From Syntrophaceae bacterium (GTDB lineage: Bacteria; Desulfobacterota; BSN033; UBA1163): a DNA stretch of 52,504 nt. Below the pieces are notes generated by a model. The model ran no database searches, was not told where the DNA came from, and saw nothing but the letters and a program-made list of their open reading frames with translations. Positions 39,558 to 47,671 of the stretch are shown in pieces. Location of the stretch: assembly GCA_013388645.1 (NCBI GenBank), contig JACAEV010000052.1, positions 1 to 52,504 of the forward strand, in the 5' to 3' direction. Positions within the stretch are counted from its first letter, which is position 1. Each line of letters opens with the position of its first letter. The translations under genes were made by a program, and so were the position numbers.

Positions 39558-41579
39558 TTATTTGTTTTTTAAAGAAAATTTTAGTTTTCCCTCCTCAATC
39601 TTCTCCAGTAAATATTGCGGAGTGGTCATCACTCTCGTCTTCCCTTCAAAGGGAACTCCCTGTTTCAAATTATGTTTACAAGAGAGGCAATCGGTTAAAA
39701 GAATATCGGCTTTCACTTCCTCTGCCTCTTTCACACGCCTCCGTGCGATATCTCTGGAGAACTTTGGATAAAAAGCCCTCACCCCTCCTCCTGCTCCACA
39801 ACAGAGGGACTCCTGATGGTGATGCTCCATCTCGACGAATTTGCTCCCAAGACTTTTTAACAATCCTCTTGCGCCATCATAAGATCCAAGCCCTCTTCCC
39901 AGATGACAGGGGTCATGATAAGTGATCGTTTCCGGATCGGTCTCTGAGGAGGTGAATGAAAAATTCTCGTCAAGGTAAGAGAGGAAAGTTTTGAAGATGA
40001 GACCAGTATGATGTTCTTTATCATATTTGAGAAAAGTCCTGAGACAGGTGGGGCAGACGAAGAGAACTTCTCGGCCTCCAGCTTCTTTGATCTTCTTGAC
40101 GTTCTGTTTGATTCGATCTGGATTAGCATTTAACCCTATTTCATCTTTGACTGCTTCACAACAGACTTCATCGATCAAGGTAAATTCGATTCCCATCCGT
40201 TGAAGAAGTTCGATCCCTTTCATGGTCGTTTCAGCCTCTGTCGTTAACCCCACACAGCCGATGTATAAAACGACATCGGCCTTCTTCTTAAGGCGTGGGA
40301 AGGAAGCCCGTTCCATCTGACCATAAGGCGTTCCGAATTGATCGATGGTGGATTGGAGCTGAGTCACTTCATCCAGCTCGGACGAAACCTGTGAATTCCT
40401 CAGACTCAATCTCCTCAGGTCTTTGAGCCTCTTTCCCGCATCAATCCCAACCGGACAGACCTCTCCGCAAAGACCACAAGTCGTGCAGAGGAAAAGGCCA
40501 TCCTCCACTCCTGCTTTGATCCCCCTTTGAAGGCATGAGAGAGCAACTCCTCTTCCTCCTAACATTCCATCTGTTCCAAAAGAAGAACCGACTGTGTTGT
40601 AAGTGGGACAATCGAGAAGACAATTTCCGCAACCGATACAATAAAGGAGATCCGATGCATCCTTTCTTTCGTCTAAAATCTCTCTTCTCCCGTTATCTAA
40701 AAGAACGATCACCAGTTCATTGGGCTCATGCATACCATAGAAGGTGATTTTCTCAACATCTGAAGATCTTGATCTTCCTGCGACAATATCGACGAAGCAT
40801 GGGAAAATCGTACCGGTAGCGAGATAGGTCTCCAATCTCGCCATCAGCAGGGCATCCTGGATATTCGGGTAGACCTTATCGATGGAGGCAAGGATGAGGT
40901 GTTTCGACCTGGTTCGAACCCGTGTGATATTCCCTTCGTTGTGAAGGATTAAGACTGCCCCTTCCTTTGCCGCAATGGCATTTGCACCGGTAATACCAAC
41001 CTTCGCTCTCTGGAAATAAGATTCAATATCCTCTTTTACGGCCTGCATCTCCTCTTCCGGGATAGGAGGAATTTTTTTATTAAGATGCTTGGAGAGGATC
41101 TCTGCGACATCGTAGCGTGAGAGGTGGGTAATCGGCCCTGTATAATGGGAGGATCGTCCGCCAGTGAGCTGATTAATCCGATCACCAATATCGGTCTCAA
41201 CGATCTCGATACCGTGCTGGTTCAGAAAAGGAGTCAATCCGATCTCTTTGGAGATATTCGATTTTGACTTGACCACCAGCTTTTCCTGTCCGATCTCTTT
41301 CAACAAAATCTCACAGGCCTCTTTTGAATCCTTTGCCTGAATCACCTTAAATTGATTCTTCTCAAGGGAGGAGACCGCCTTTTGAAAAAGGTCCCAGTTC
41401 CCAACCGACTCGGAACGAATCCGCTTCACTTCCTCCTTGACCCCCTCAAAGTCCTCGAAGAGTGAAAGATTCTGTTTCTGGCGATTCCGTGTCTCTTTAA
41501 AGGCACGCCGCTGGTTCTCCAACTCAGACTTTTTAAGCTTTTTTCTTAACGTATCGTATTGCTTTTGAATCAGTCCCAT
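39558..41579 (-). CDS. LUD-domain iron-sulfur oxidoreductase fused to CCG domains
   Basis: The protein is 673 residues from the ATG at 41579 (GGAGAA upstream). An in-frame ATG 23 residues earlier lacks support. Residues about 60-290 are the LUD domain (VVKSKSNISKEIGLTPFLNQ, VGITGANAIAAKEGAVLIL, RTRSKHLILAS) as in LutB/LldF. Two [4Fe-4S] motifs follow (CIGCGNCLLDCPTYN and CTTCGLCGEVCPVG), then two CCG cysteine-rich domains (YIGCVGLTTEAE...VCCEAVKDE, YHDPCHLGRGLGSYDGA...SLCCGAGGGVRAFYP). It combines parts that are separate proteins in lactate utilisation systems, so lactate or another 2-hydroxyacid oxidation is likely. No FAD dehydrogenase partner is adjacent. It is divergent from rimO. Confidence 0.88.
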   Translation of the reverse strand: MGLIQKQYDTLRKKLKKSELENQRRAFKETRNRQKQNLSLFEDFEGVKEEVKRIRSESVGNWDLFQKAVSSLEKNQFKVIQAKDSKEACEILLKEIGQEKLVVKSKSNISKEIGLTPFLNQHGIEIVETDIGDRINQLTGGRSSHYTGPITHLSRYDVAEILSKHLNKKIPPIPEEEMQAVKEDIESYFQRAKVGITGANAIAAKEGAVLILHNEGNITRVRTRSKHLILASIDKVYPNIQDALLMARLETYLATGTIFPCFVDIVAGRSRSSDVEKITFYGMHEPNELVIVLLDNGRREILDERKDASDLLYCIGCGNCLLDCPTYNTVGSSFGTDGMLGGRGVALSCLQRGIKAGVEDGLFLCTTCGLCGEVCPVGIDAGKRLKDLRRLSLRNSQVSSELDEVTQLQSTIDQFGTPYGQMERASFPRLKKKADVVLYIGCVGLTTEAETTMKGIELLQRMGIEFTLIDEVCCEAVKDEIGLNANPDRIKQNVKKIKEAGGREVLFVCPTCLRTFLKYDKEHHTGLIFKTFLSYLDENFSFTSSETDPETITYHDPCHLGRGLGSYDGARGLLKSLGSKFVEMEHHHQESLCCGAGGGVRAFYPKFSRDIARRRVKEAEEVKADILLTDCLSCKHNLKQGVPFEGKTRVMTTPQYLLEKIEEGKLKFSLKNK

Positions 41580-41687
41580 AAACGTTCTCCGTATTCCGTT
41601 TCCCTGCCTGAATCGTGTCCCCTTATCGTGAACAAAACCATTTTGCACTTTTTAGACTGATAAAACAACTCTTTTTCTTTATTTTCA

Positions 41688-41716
41688 TTGGAAAACGGTC
41701 TCGGTTTGGCTATAAT
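41688..41716 (+). promoter_or_regulatory. Sigma70 promoter of rimO, likely giving leaderless mRNA
   Basis: TTGGAA (41688-41693), 17 bases, then a perfect TATAAT (41711-41716). The expected start point, about 7 bases later, falls on the GTG start codon at 41723, and no Shine-Dalgarno sequence precedes it. Confidence 0.65.
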
Positions 41717-41722
41717 TTTTTT

Positions 41723-43057
41723 GTGAAAGAAACCGCCTGTCTGGTCAGTTTGGGATGTCCCAAGAATTTGGTGGATTCCGAGGTGATTCTTGGCCTCCTC
41801 TCAAAGGCAGGTTATCAGTTGACCACCGATCCTTCAAGGGCAGAAATTCTGATCGTCAACACCTGCGCTTTTATAGAAGAAGCGACAAAGGAGGCCATTG
41901 AAAATATCATTCACCTCTCTCGTTTTAAAAAAGAAGGTGGTTGCCGGCGCCTCATTGTCTGCGGATGTCTCCCCCAACGATATGGAAAAGTTCTGGAAAA
42001 AGAACTGCCAGAGGTGGATTACTTCGTTGGTACCGGAGATTTCCAAAATCTTCCCAAGCTCTTAGCACAACCGCCGAAGAGGAGGAGTTTCCTCTCAAAA
42101 CCCACTTTTCTTTATAATGAGAACACACCTCGAATTCTCTCCACCCCTCCGTTCCTGGCCTACTTGAAAATTGCGGAGGGTTGCTCTGATGCCTGTACTT
42201 TTTGCACCGTTCCCGCGATAAGAGGTCGTTACCAAAGCAGAAAACTTCGATCTATCCTCGATGAGGCTCAAAAACTCGCAAAGCAGGGAGTTCAGGAACT
42301 CATCCTCATCGCCCAGGATACGACGGCTTATGGACGAGATCTCCATGATGGAACTAATTTAGAAAAGCTTCTGAGAAAACTGGTCAGTATAGAAGGGTTT
42401 CGTTGGATTCGAATCCTCTATGCCTACCCCAAGATGGATCATTTCACCGATGGACTCCTTGAATTAATGGCACAAGAAGAAAAGATTTGCCATTATCTCG
42501 ATCTTCCCATCCAGCATATCGATGATGAAATTCTCAAACGAATGGGGCGAAGATCAATGGGGGCAGAAATCCGGCGTCTCTTGCAAAAGATTAAAACCTT
42601 TCTTCCAGGAGTCAGTTTGCGATCCTCCTTCATCGTGGGATTTCCAGGAGAAAAAGAAACTCAATTTAACGCCCTTCTCGATTTTATAGAGGAGATTCAA
42701 TTCGACCACCTGGGTGCTTTTAAATATTCTTCAGAAGAAGGGACGCGGGCCTCCCGACTCCCTCATCCCATTCCGGAGACGCTGAAGGAGGAACGTTTAA
42801 GAATCTTGATGGGGATTCAAAAGAAGATCTCTTTAAAAAAATATCAAGAAATGGTGGGACAAAAAAAAGTGGTTTTGGTGGAAAGATCTCAACGCGGTCA
42901 AGGTGTCTTAAGAGGGAGAATTCAAACACAAGCTCCTGAGATCGATGGTTCTGTCATCTTGAAAGGAAAAGCTCGACCTGGTGATTGGGTAGAAGTTCGA
43001 ATCACTCAAGCCCTTCCTTATGACGTAGTGGGTCACATTGAAAGAGTTCTTCCTTAA
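41723..43057 (+). CDS. rimO: Ribosomal protein S12 methylthiotransferase
   Basis: The protein is 444 residues from the GTG at 41723. The N-terminal UPF0004 domain has LVSLGCPKNLVDSE, LIVNTCAFIEEATKE and VCGCLPQRY, whose three cysteines hold one cluster. The radical SAM core has CSDACTFCTVPAIRGRYQSR (C-x3-C-x2-C), then LDLPIQHIDDEILKRMGR, and a C-terminal TRAM domain (VLVERSQRGQGVLRGR) completes it. SLGCPKNLVDSE identifies RimO rather than MiaB. It adds methylthio to Asp of ribosomal protein S12. ORF extensions upstream to 41615 would cross the promoter and lack homology. Confidence 0.96.
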   Translation: MKETACLVSLGCPKNLVDSEVILGLLSKAGYQLTTDPSRAEILIVNTCAFIEEATKEAIENIIHLSRFKKEGGCRRLIVCGCLPQRYGKVLEKELPEVDYFVGTGDFQNLPKLLAQPPKRRSFLSKPTFLYNENTPRILSTPPFLAYLKIAEGCSDACTFCTVPAIRGRYQSRKLRSILDEAQKLAKQGVQELILIAQDTTAYGRDLHDGTNLEKLLRKLVSIEGFRWIRILYAYPKMDHFTDGLLELMAQEEKICHYLDLPIQHIDDEILKRMGRRSMGAEIRRLLQKIKTFLPGVSLRSSFIVGFPGEKETQFNALLDFIEEIQFDHLGAFKYSSEEGTRASRLPHPIPETLKEERLRILMGIQKKISLKKYQEMVGQKKVVLVERSQRGQGVLRGRIQTQAPEIDGSVILKGKARPGDWVEVRITQALPYDVVGHIERVLP

Positions 43058-43112
43058 CGCACCGCGCTGCCTCCCCGAGAAAGAATTTGAAGGGGTAACC
43101 CTTTATCATCAT

Positions 43113-43188
43113 TGGTGGAGCAGAGGAGATTTGAACTCCCGACCTCCAGAGTGCGATTCTGGCGCTCTCCCAACTGAGCTACTGCCCC
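43113..43188 (-). tRNA. tRNA-Ala with CGC anticodon
   Basis: The minus strand folds as a complete 76-base tRNA with encoded CCA. The acceptor GGGGCAG pairs with CTGCTCC and includes the G3-U70 pair that marks alanine tRNAs. The D-arm is GCTC/GAGC. The anticodon stem CCAGA/TCTGG encloses loop ATCGCAC, giving anticodon CGC for GCG codons. The T-arm GGGAG/CTCCT has TTCAAAT in the loop. Loop bases 32 and 38 are A and C. Confidence 0.95.
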
Positions 43189-43250
43189 GTGTTACTGAAA
43201 GCCGTAAAGCATAAAGAGCAGATCACATGGCGGATTGCAATGATCCACTT

Positions 43251-43607
43251 TCATGATAGGTCCAGAAGTTTTCGGATAATGGATTTGAAATTTGTCAAAT
43301 CGGCGCATTTCACGACGTAGGCATCCGAAGCCCATGTGGTGAGATCCTGTTTGTATTCCCCATAAGCAGAGCAGAGAATAACGGGAAGGTGTCTTTCCTT
43401 CTCTCGAATTCGTTTAAGAGCTTCAATTCCATCCATGACAGGCATTTTGATATCCAGAGAGACGAGGTCTGGTTTAAAGACGGTGAGTTTTTCGAGTGCC
43501 TCTTGTCCGTTTTTGGCGCACTCCACGAGATACCCCTCTTCCTCTAACTCCTCCTTATAGAGGAAACGAATGCTCTCCTCATCGTCTACGACTAAAATCT
43601 TCTTCAT
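43251..43607 (-). CDS. Single-domain response regulator (CheY-like)
   Basis: The protein is 118 residues from the ATG at 43607 (GGAGGATC upstream). It is a receiver domain alone: acidic pair in ILVVDDEESIR, phosphorylation Asp in LVSLDIKMPVMDG, the conserved Ser position in VILCSAYGEYKQDL, and a late Lys region VVKCADLTNFKSIIRKLL. It overlaps the upstream kinase gene by 4 bases, so they are a pair. There is no output domain, so it may act through protein contact or pass phosphate on. The usual Pro after the conserved Lys is replaced by Ala (VKCAD), a small departure. Confidence 0.9.
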   Translation of the reverse strand: MKKILVVDDEESIRFLYKEELEEEGYLVECAKNGQEALEKLTVFKPDLVSLDIKMPVMDGIEALKRIREKERHLPVILCSAYGEYKQDLTTWASDAYVVKCADLTNFKSIIRKLLDLS

Positions 43608-45961
43608 GGATGATCCTCCGCCATCTGACACCGGCTTTCCCTCCCTTGCTCCGAGGCCGGTAGGGTGATGATAAAATTCACTCCCTTTCCCGGATGGTTA
43701 TCCACTTCGATCTGACCTCGATGAGAGGTTATAATTTTATGGACAATGGGTAAGCCCAGGCCCAGACTCTTATCTTTAGTGGTATAAAAAGGATTGAAGA
43801 TATTATGGAGGTTTTCAGGGTCGATGCCTCCACCGGTATCCGCTATTTCTACCTCGACGTAGGAGGTTCCATTCTTTGCAATCGAATGGAGTCGAAGAGA
43901 AAGTTTCCCCTCCCCCTTCATGGCCTGATAAGCGTTATGGATGAGGTTGGAGAAGACCTGCCTCAATTGATGAGAATCCCCGTTGATTTGGGGAATCTCT
44001 TCAGAGAAATCCTTGACCAGTTCGACCTTTCCAGCGGCGATTTTTTCTTGGGTCAGTGATAAACTCTCCTCAAGAATATTTCGAAGATTACATGGTTTAA
44101 AGGCCATGGATTCATCATGGGTGTAATTGAAAATATCGGTGAGGATCTTCTCGACCCTCGCCACCTCGGTCATGATCGTTTGAGTATATTGCTTTTCCAT
44201 GGTGTCATCTGGGATGGTTCGATAGAGACGACGCGCAAAACCACCAATGGAAACCAGAGGATTTTTAATTTCATGAGCAATAGAGTTCGAAAGCTCCCCT
44301 AAGGCGACCATCTTTTCCCGCTGGATGAGAAGGTTCTGTGTCTCCTTAAGTTCGTCATGCACTTGCTCCAGGTTTCGGTAGAGCATCGCATTCTCAATGG
44401 CCAACCCTGCCTGGTTTGAAAACATGCTGAGAAAATGAATGTCCTCTTCGGTAATGGGATTCTGATTATAAAGATTGTCTACCAAAATAACCCCGATGAC
44501 CTTTCCTTTTCCCATGAGAGGAACCGTTGCGAAGGAATAGACTTTTGGATCTCGGCTGAGATGTTCACCCACATAACATCCTACCTCAGATCCCAAACGG
44601 CAACCCCTGTCACAACCTATCTGTGCCCCTCCTTCTTTGGATTGATGAGACTGAATGTTAAACGGTTTTCCCTCTAAGACAGTCCTCGACAGAATGCATT
44701 GTTCCTTTTCCAAGGGAATCCGAATTCCTTTGACTATTTCGTTTAAGTGAGAATGATTCGGAGAGGTGAACTGCGCAATCCGATCCGAGAGGGGTCCCTT
44801 CTCTCGGGAAAGGGTATCCCAAATCTTTCCGGCCTCTTCTGCACTGTCTGGACCGACCGCGATGGCCCCTTGCAATAGACGATCTTTCTCATTGACCAGG
44901 AAGAGCATTGCCCGATTGAACTTCAATCCTTCCCCGATCGTGATGGCGGTCAGGGTCAAATGGAGGATTCGTTCAAAATGGACGGTGGTCAAAAGGGCCT
45001 TGTTCAGTTCCCAAAGAGTAGATAGCTGCGCGACCCTCTTCTCGTTTTCTTGGGCCATATTGGAAATTTCATAGTGGGTTAACGCATTCTCCATGGCTAA
45101 GGACAACTGGTTGACCATCATTAAAAACAATTGAAAATCCTTCTTATCAAATTTTGAAGCATCAGAATCCTTATCATAGAAGGCCAGGGTTCCCAAAATC
45201 TGACCCTGAGAGAGGAAGGGGGCGCAGAGGATGGAGAAAGAAGGCTTCTCTTCTCCGAAGTGATTAAAGAAAAGAGGGGTTTGGGTATAAAAGACCCTTT
45301 TTGCTATTTTCTCATCAAGGGGATGTTGATGATAATTCCCAACGCTCCATTTGAGTTTCAACTCTTTCGTCCTTTTATCTTCAATCCTCAGTACCCCTCC
45401 TTTGGCCTTAAGAATTTTTAAACCCGTGGTGACAATCAATGGGAAGAGGTTCTCAAGTTTCAATGTAGAGGCCACCGCTTTTCCCATTTCGTGGAGCGCC
45501 TTCAATTCCGAGATGGTTTCCTCTGCCTTTTGATAAAGATGTTCATTTTGTATCACCCCAGCCATCACCTCCCCAATGAGGAGGAGTAATTCCACCTCCT
45601 CGGGAGAAAAGGGGTGGGGTTTTGGGAACCCAAGATAGAGAATACCTTGGGACGTGGTCTCATCATTCAAAGGAATACACGCGAAGCTTGGGTAGAGAAA
45701 GCTTTCTTCTTCTGGAAGGACATTCTCCTTTTGGAAAGAAGACCCGTCCTCTACCCACAGGGGCTCTTTTTCGGAGGCCAGGCGAAAAAGAAATCCATCA
45801 CGAGTGATTTCCTCCGGCTTCAGGAGAAGACATCGAGCCGATGGGAACGCTTCCGAAATGGATTGAACCATTCGATCCAATTTGATGGAGATGGGAAAGG
45901 AAGTCATGGAAAGTTGCACAATCGATTTCAGAAGATCATAGGAATTCATTGGGATGGCCAT
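43604..45961 (-). CDS. Multi-GAF histidine kinase with a cysteine-rich GAF insertion
   Basis: The 785-residue cytoplasmic kinase has about three GAF-type modules (residues about 20-140, 160-300, 320-525), then HisKA with His563 in NSIAHEIKNPLVSIGG, and HATPase with QVFSNLIHNAYQAM, ADTGGGID, FNPFYTTK and LGLGLP. The third GAF carries Cys422 and a tight group Cys450, Cys454 and Cys462 (GCDRGCRLGSEVGCYVG), which could bind a metal or cluster or form redox-active thiols. It is coupled to the receiver gene and lies next to galT. The signal is unknown, and redox or oxygen sensing is a reasonable guess because of these cysteines. The ATG at 45961 lies 7 bases after the galT stop. Confidence 0.88.
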   Translation of the reverse strand: MAIPMNSYDLLKSIVQLSMTSFPISIKLDRMVQSISEAFPSARCLLLKPEEITRDGFLFRLASEKEPLWVEDGSSFQKENVLPEEESFLYPSFACIPLNDETTSQGILYLGFPKPHPFSPEEVELLLLIGEVMAGVIQNEHLYQKAEETISELKALHEMGKAVASTLKLENLFPLIVTTGLKILKAKGGVLRIEDKRTKELKLKWSVGNYHQHPLDEKIAKRVFYTQTPLFFNHFGEEKPSFSILCAPFLSQGQILGTLAFYDKDSDASKFDKKDFQLFLMMVNQLSLAMENALTHYEISNMAQENEKRVAQLSTLWELNKALLTTVHFERILHLTLTAITIGEGLKFNRAMLFLVNEKDRLLQGAIAVGPDSAEEAGKIWDTLSREKGPLSDRIAQFTSPNHSHLNEIVKGIRIPLEKEQCILSRTVLEGKPFNIQSHQSKEGGAQIGCDRGCRLGSEVGCYVGEHLSRDPKVYSFATVPLMGKGKVIGVILVDNLYNQNPITEEDIHFLSMFSNQAGLAIENAMLYRNLEQVHDELKETQNLLIQREKMVALGELSNSIAHEIKNPLVSIGGFARRLYRTIPDDTMEKQYTQTIMTEVARVEKILTDIFNYTHDESMAFKPCNLRNILEESLSLTQEKIAAGKVELVKDFSEEIPQINGDSHQLRQVFSNLIHNAYQAMKGEGKLSLRLHSIAKNGTSYVEVEIADTGGGIDPENLHNIFNPFYTTKDKSLGLGLPIVHKIITSHRGQIEVDNHPGKGVNFIITLPASEQGRESRCQMAEDHP

Positions 45962-45967
45962 AAAGGA

Positions 45968-46963
45968 TTATTTCGCCTCTCTCATGTACTCCGCTGCTTC
46001 TTCAGGAGGGGTGGGGTTAATATAGAATCCTGTCCCCCATTCAAATCCAGCCACCTTGGTCAGCTTCGGCATAATCTCAAAATGCCAATGGTAGTAGTTC
46101 ATATCCACCTCTGGGAAAGAGGAGGTGTGAATGACATAATTGTAGGGCGGATCGGTCAGCACCTGATAAATTCTCCGGAGGGTCTCGGCAAGGATTTGGG
46201 CAGCCCGTTCATAATGGGAAGGGTCCATATGTTCAAAACTGGGATGATGGGTTTTGGGAAGAATCCATGTTTCGAACGGAAATCGTGAGGCAAAGGGGGC
46301 AATGGAAAGAAACGATTCGTTTTCGATGATCACACGGGTTCTCTGCTGGAGTTCTTGTCGAATGATATCACAGAAGACACACCGGTCTTTATAATTATAA
46401 TAGGTTTTCGCTCCCTCGATCTCTTCGCTTACCCTTTTGGGGACGATGGGCAAGGCGATAATTTGAGAATGGGAATGTTCCAAGGAGGCCCCTGCTGCGA
46501 CGCCGTGATTTTTGAAGACGAGAACGTATCGAAGTCGCGGGTCACGCCTGAGGTCGATAATCCGCTCGCGATAAGCCAAGAGGACGTTTTTGACATCTCT
46601 CAGAGGGAGAGTGATTAAAGTCTCTTCATGCCGAGGGGTTTCGATGACCACTTCGTGGGCACCAATTCCATTCATCTTATCATAGATCCCCTCTCCCTCC
46701 CGATCGAGTTCCCCTTCAATTCTGAGGGCAGGGAATTTATTCGGTACGACACGAAGGGACCACCCTGGAGTATTTGGAAGTGTTCCATTATCTCTGAAGG
46801 CGACAATCTCGGGAGGTGTTCTATCCTCATTGCCCTCACACAGGGGGCAGAAACCACCCACTGACCTTCGCTCCTCTGGAGCAAAGTCTGAAGGTCTCCG
46901 ACTTCTCTCCGTGGAGATAATCACCCATCTTCCGTGGATGGGATCTTTTCTCAATTCAGGCAT
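45968..46963 (-). CDS. galT: Galactose-1-phosphate uridylyltransferase family protein
   Basis: The 331-residue HIT-superfamily protein has N-terminal ELRKDPIHGRWVIISTERS, a zinc site with CPLC (about 39-42) and a second CVFC, and the strand region LVFKNHGVAAGASLEHSHSQ. The active-site motif is H-S-H where GalT usually has H-P-H, and the nucleophile His should be the second one. The C-terminal half has TWILPKTHHPSFEHM and YYHWHFEIMP. It transfers UMP between UDP-glucose and galactose-1-phosphate. It may act on another sugar phosphate, since the Leloir partners are not nearby. It stands between a TraR/DksA gene and the kinase. Confidence 0.85.
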   Translation of the reverse strand: MPELRKDPIHGRWVIISTERSRRPSDFAPEERRSVGGFCPLCEGNEDRTPPEIVAFRDNGTLPNTPGWSLRVVPNKFPALRIEGELDREGEGIYDKMNGIGAHEVVIETPRHEETLITLPLRDVKNVLLAYRERIIDLRRDPRLRYVLVFKNHGVAAGASLEHSHSQIIALPIVPKRVSEEIEGAKTYYNYKDRCVFCDIIRQELQQRTRVIIENESFLSIAPFASRFPFETWILPKTHHPSFEHMDPSHYERAAQILAETLRRIYQVLTDPPYNYVIHTSSFPEVDMNYYHWHFEIMPKLTKVAGFEWGTGFYINPTPPEEAAEYMREAK

Positions 46964-46989
46964 AGCGTTTTTTCCGAAGGGAGTTAGGT

Positions 46990-47388
46990 CTAAGAAGGGA
47001 AACTTCTTTTATATTTTGTGCCCCTTTGTCTCTCCAGCCGTTCTCGATTCTCCCCTTCGGTTTTACATTCAATACACAGCGTGGTTACTGGCCTCGCCAT
47101 CAACCTCTTTTCAGAAATAGACCTTCCACAGGATTCACAAATCCCGAACGTTCCATGATCGATCCGATCCATTGCTTCTTTGACCTTCATGATCAACTTC
47201 CTCTCACGATCTTTAATCCTCAAAAGGAAATTGCGGTTCGATTCGAGAGAGGCCCGGTCTGTTGGGTCAGGGAAATCCCCATTACTATCTTGCCGCATAT
47301 GGCTACAGGTCTTTCCTGCCTCCACCAACAGGTCATGAAGCATCCCCTCGAGCAAGCCTTTAAAGTAAAGAAGCTTTTCTTGATCCAT
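46990..47388 (-). CDS. DksA/TraR-type zinc-finger protein
   Basis: The 132-residue protein has a coiled-coil N-terminus (about 1-75, with acidic DPTDRASLESNRNFLLRI at the tip region) and a C4 zinc finger ICESCGRSISEKRLMARP with LCIECKTEGE (about 83-110). This is the DksA family layout, which binds the RNA polymerase secondary channel with ppGpp to tune transcription. The DxxDxA tip motif of DksA appears as DPTDRA, so activity is plausible. AAGGGGAG precedes the ATG at 47388. It precedes galT by 26 bases, so the two may be cotranscribed. Confidence 0.85.
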   Translation of the reverse strand: MDQEKLLYFKGLLEGMLHDLLVEAGKTCSHMRQDSNGDFPDPTDRASLESNRNFLLRIKDRERKLIMKVKEAMDRIDHGTFGICESCGRSISEKRLMARPVTTLCIECKTEGENRERLERQRGTKYKRSFPS

Positions 47389-47562
47389 TCGAACTCCCCT
47401 TATGGGTATCCCAAACTCCTAAAAAAGGAGTATTTTGTAATAATATCATTTTATATTAATATATTTTATCCGAAAAAATCAAATGATAAATGGTTTAGAT
47501 TTGCTTCATAGCAAACATAGCTTTTTTTCAGCATCGCCATTCAGTCCACCATGGCAAAGGGT

Positions 47563-47591
47563 TTGACACAGATTTTTTAATCGACTATGCT
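47563..47591 (+). promoter_or_regulatory. Sigma70 promoter of the peptide ABC transporter operon
   Basis: A perfect TTGACA at 47563-47568 is followed after 17 bases by TATGCT (47586-47591). Transcription would start near 47598, about 75 bases before the GTG start at 47672. The AT-rich upstream stretch 47430-47480 might serve as an UP element. Confidence 0.6.
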
Positions 47592-47671
47592 ACTGGTAGA
47601 CGAAGGAGAAAACCCACTATTGTCAGTGATAGCGTCCTCACTGCCAAAGGATTTGGACGTTCAATAAGCCG

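Noticed and set aside
45614-46288. 224-codon plus-strand frame opposite galT and the kinase
   Set aside because: It is antisense to two well-supported genes and has no motif. The length is due to the codon pattern of the real genes.
47026-47511. 161-codon plus-strand frame opposite the DksA/TraR gene
   Set aside because: It lies antisense to a zinc-finger gene with intact cysteines and has no homology.
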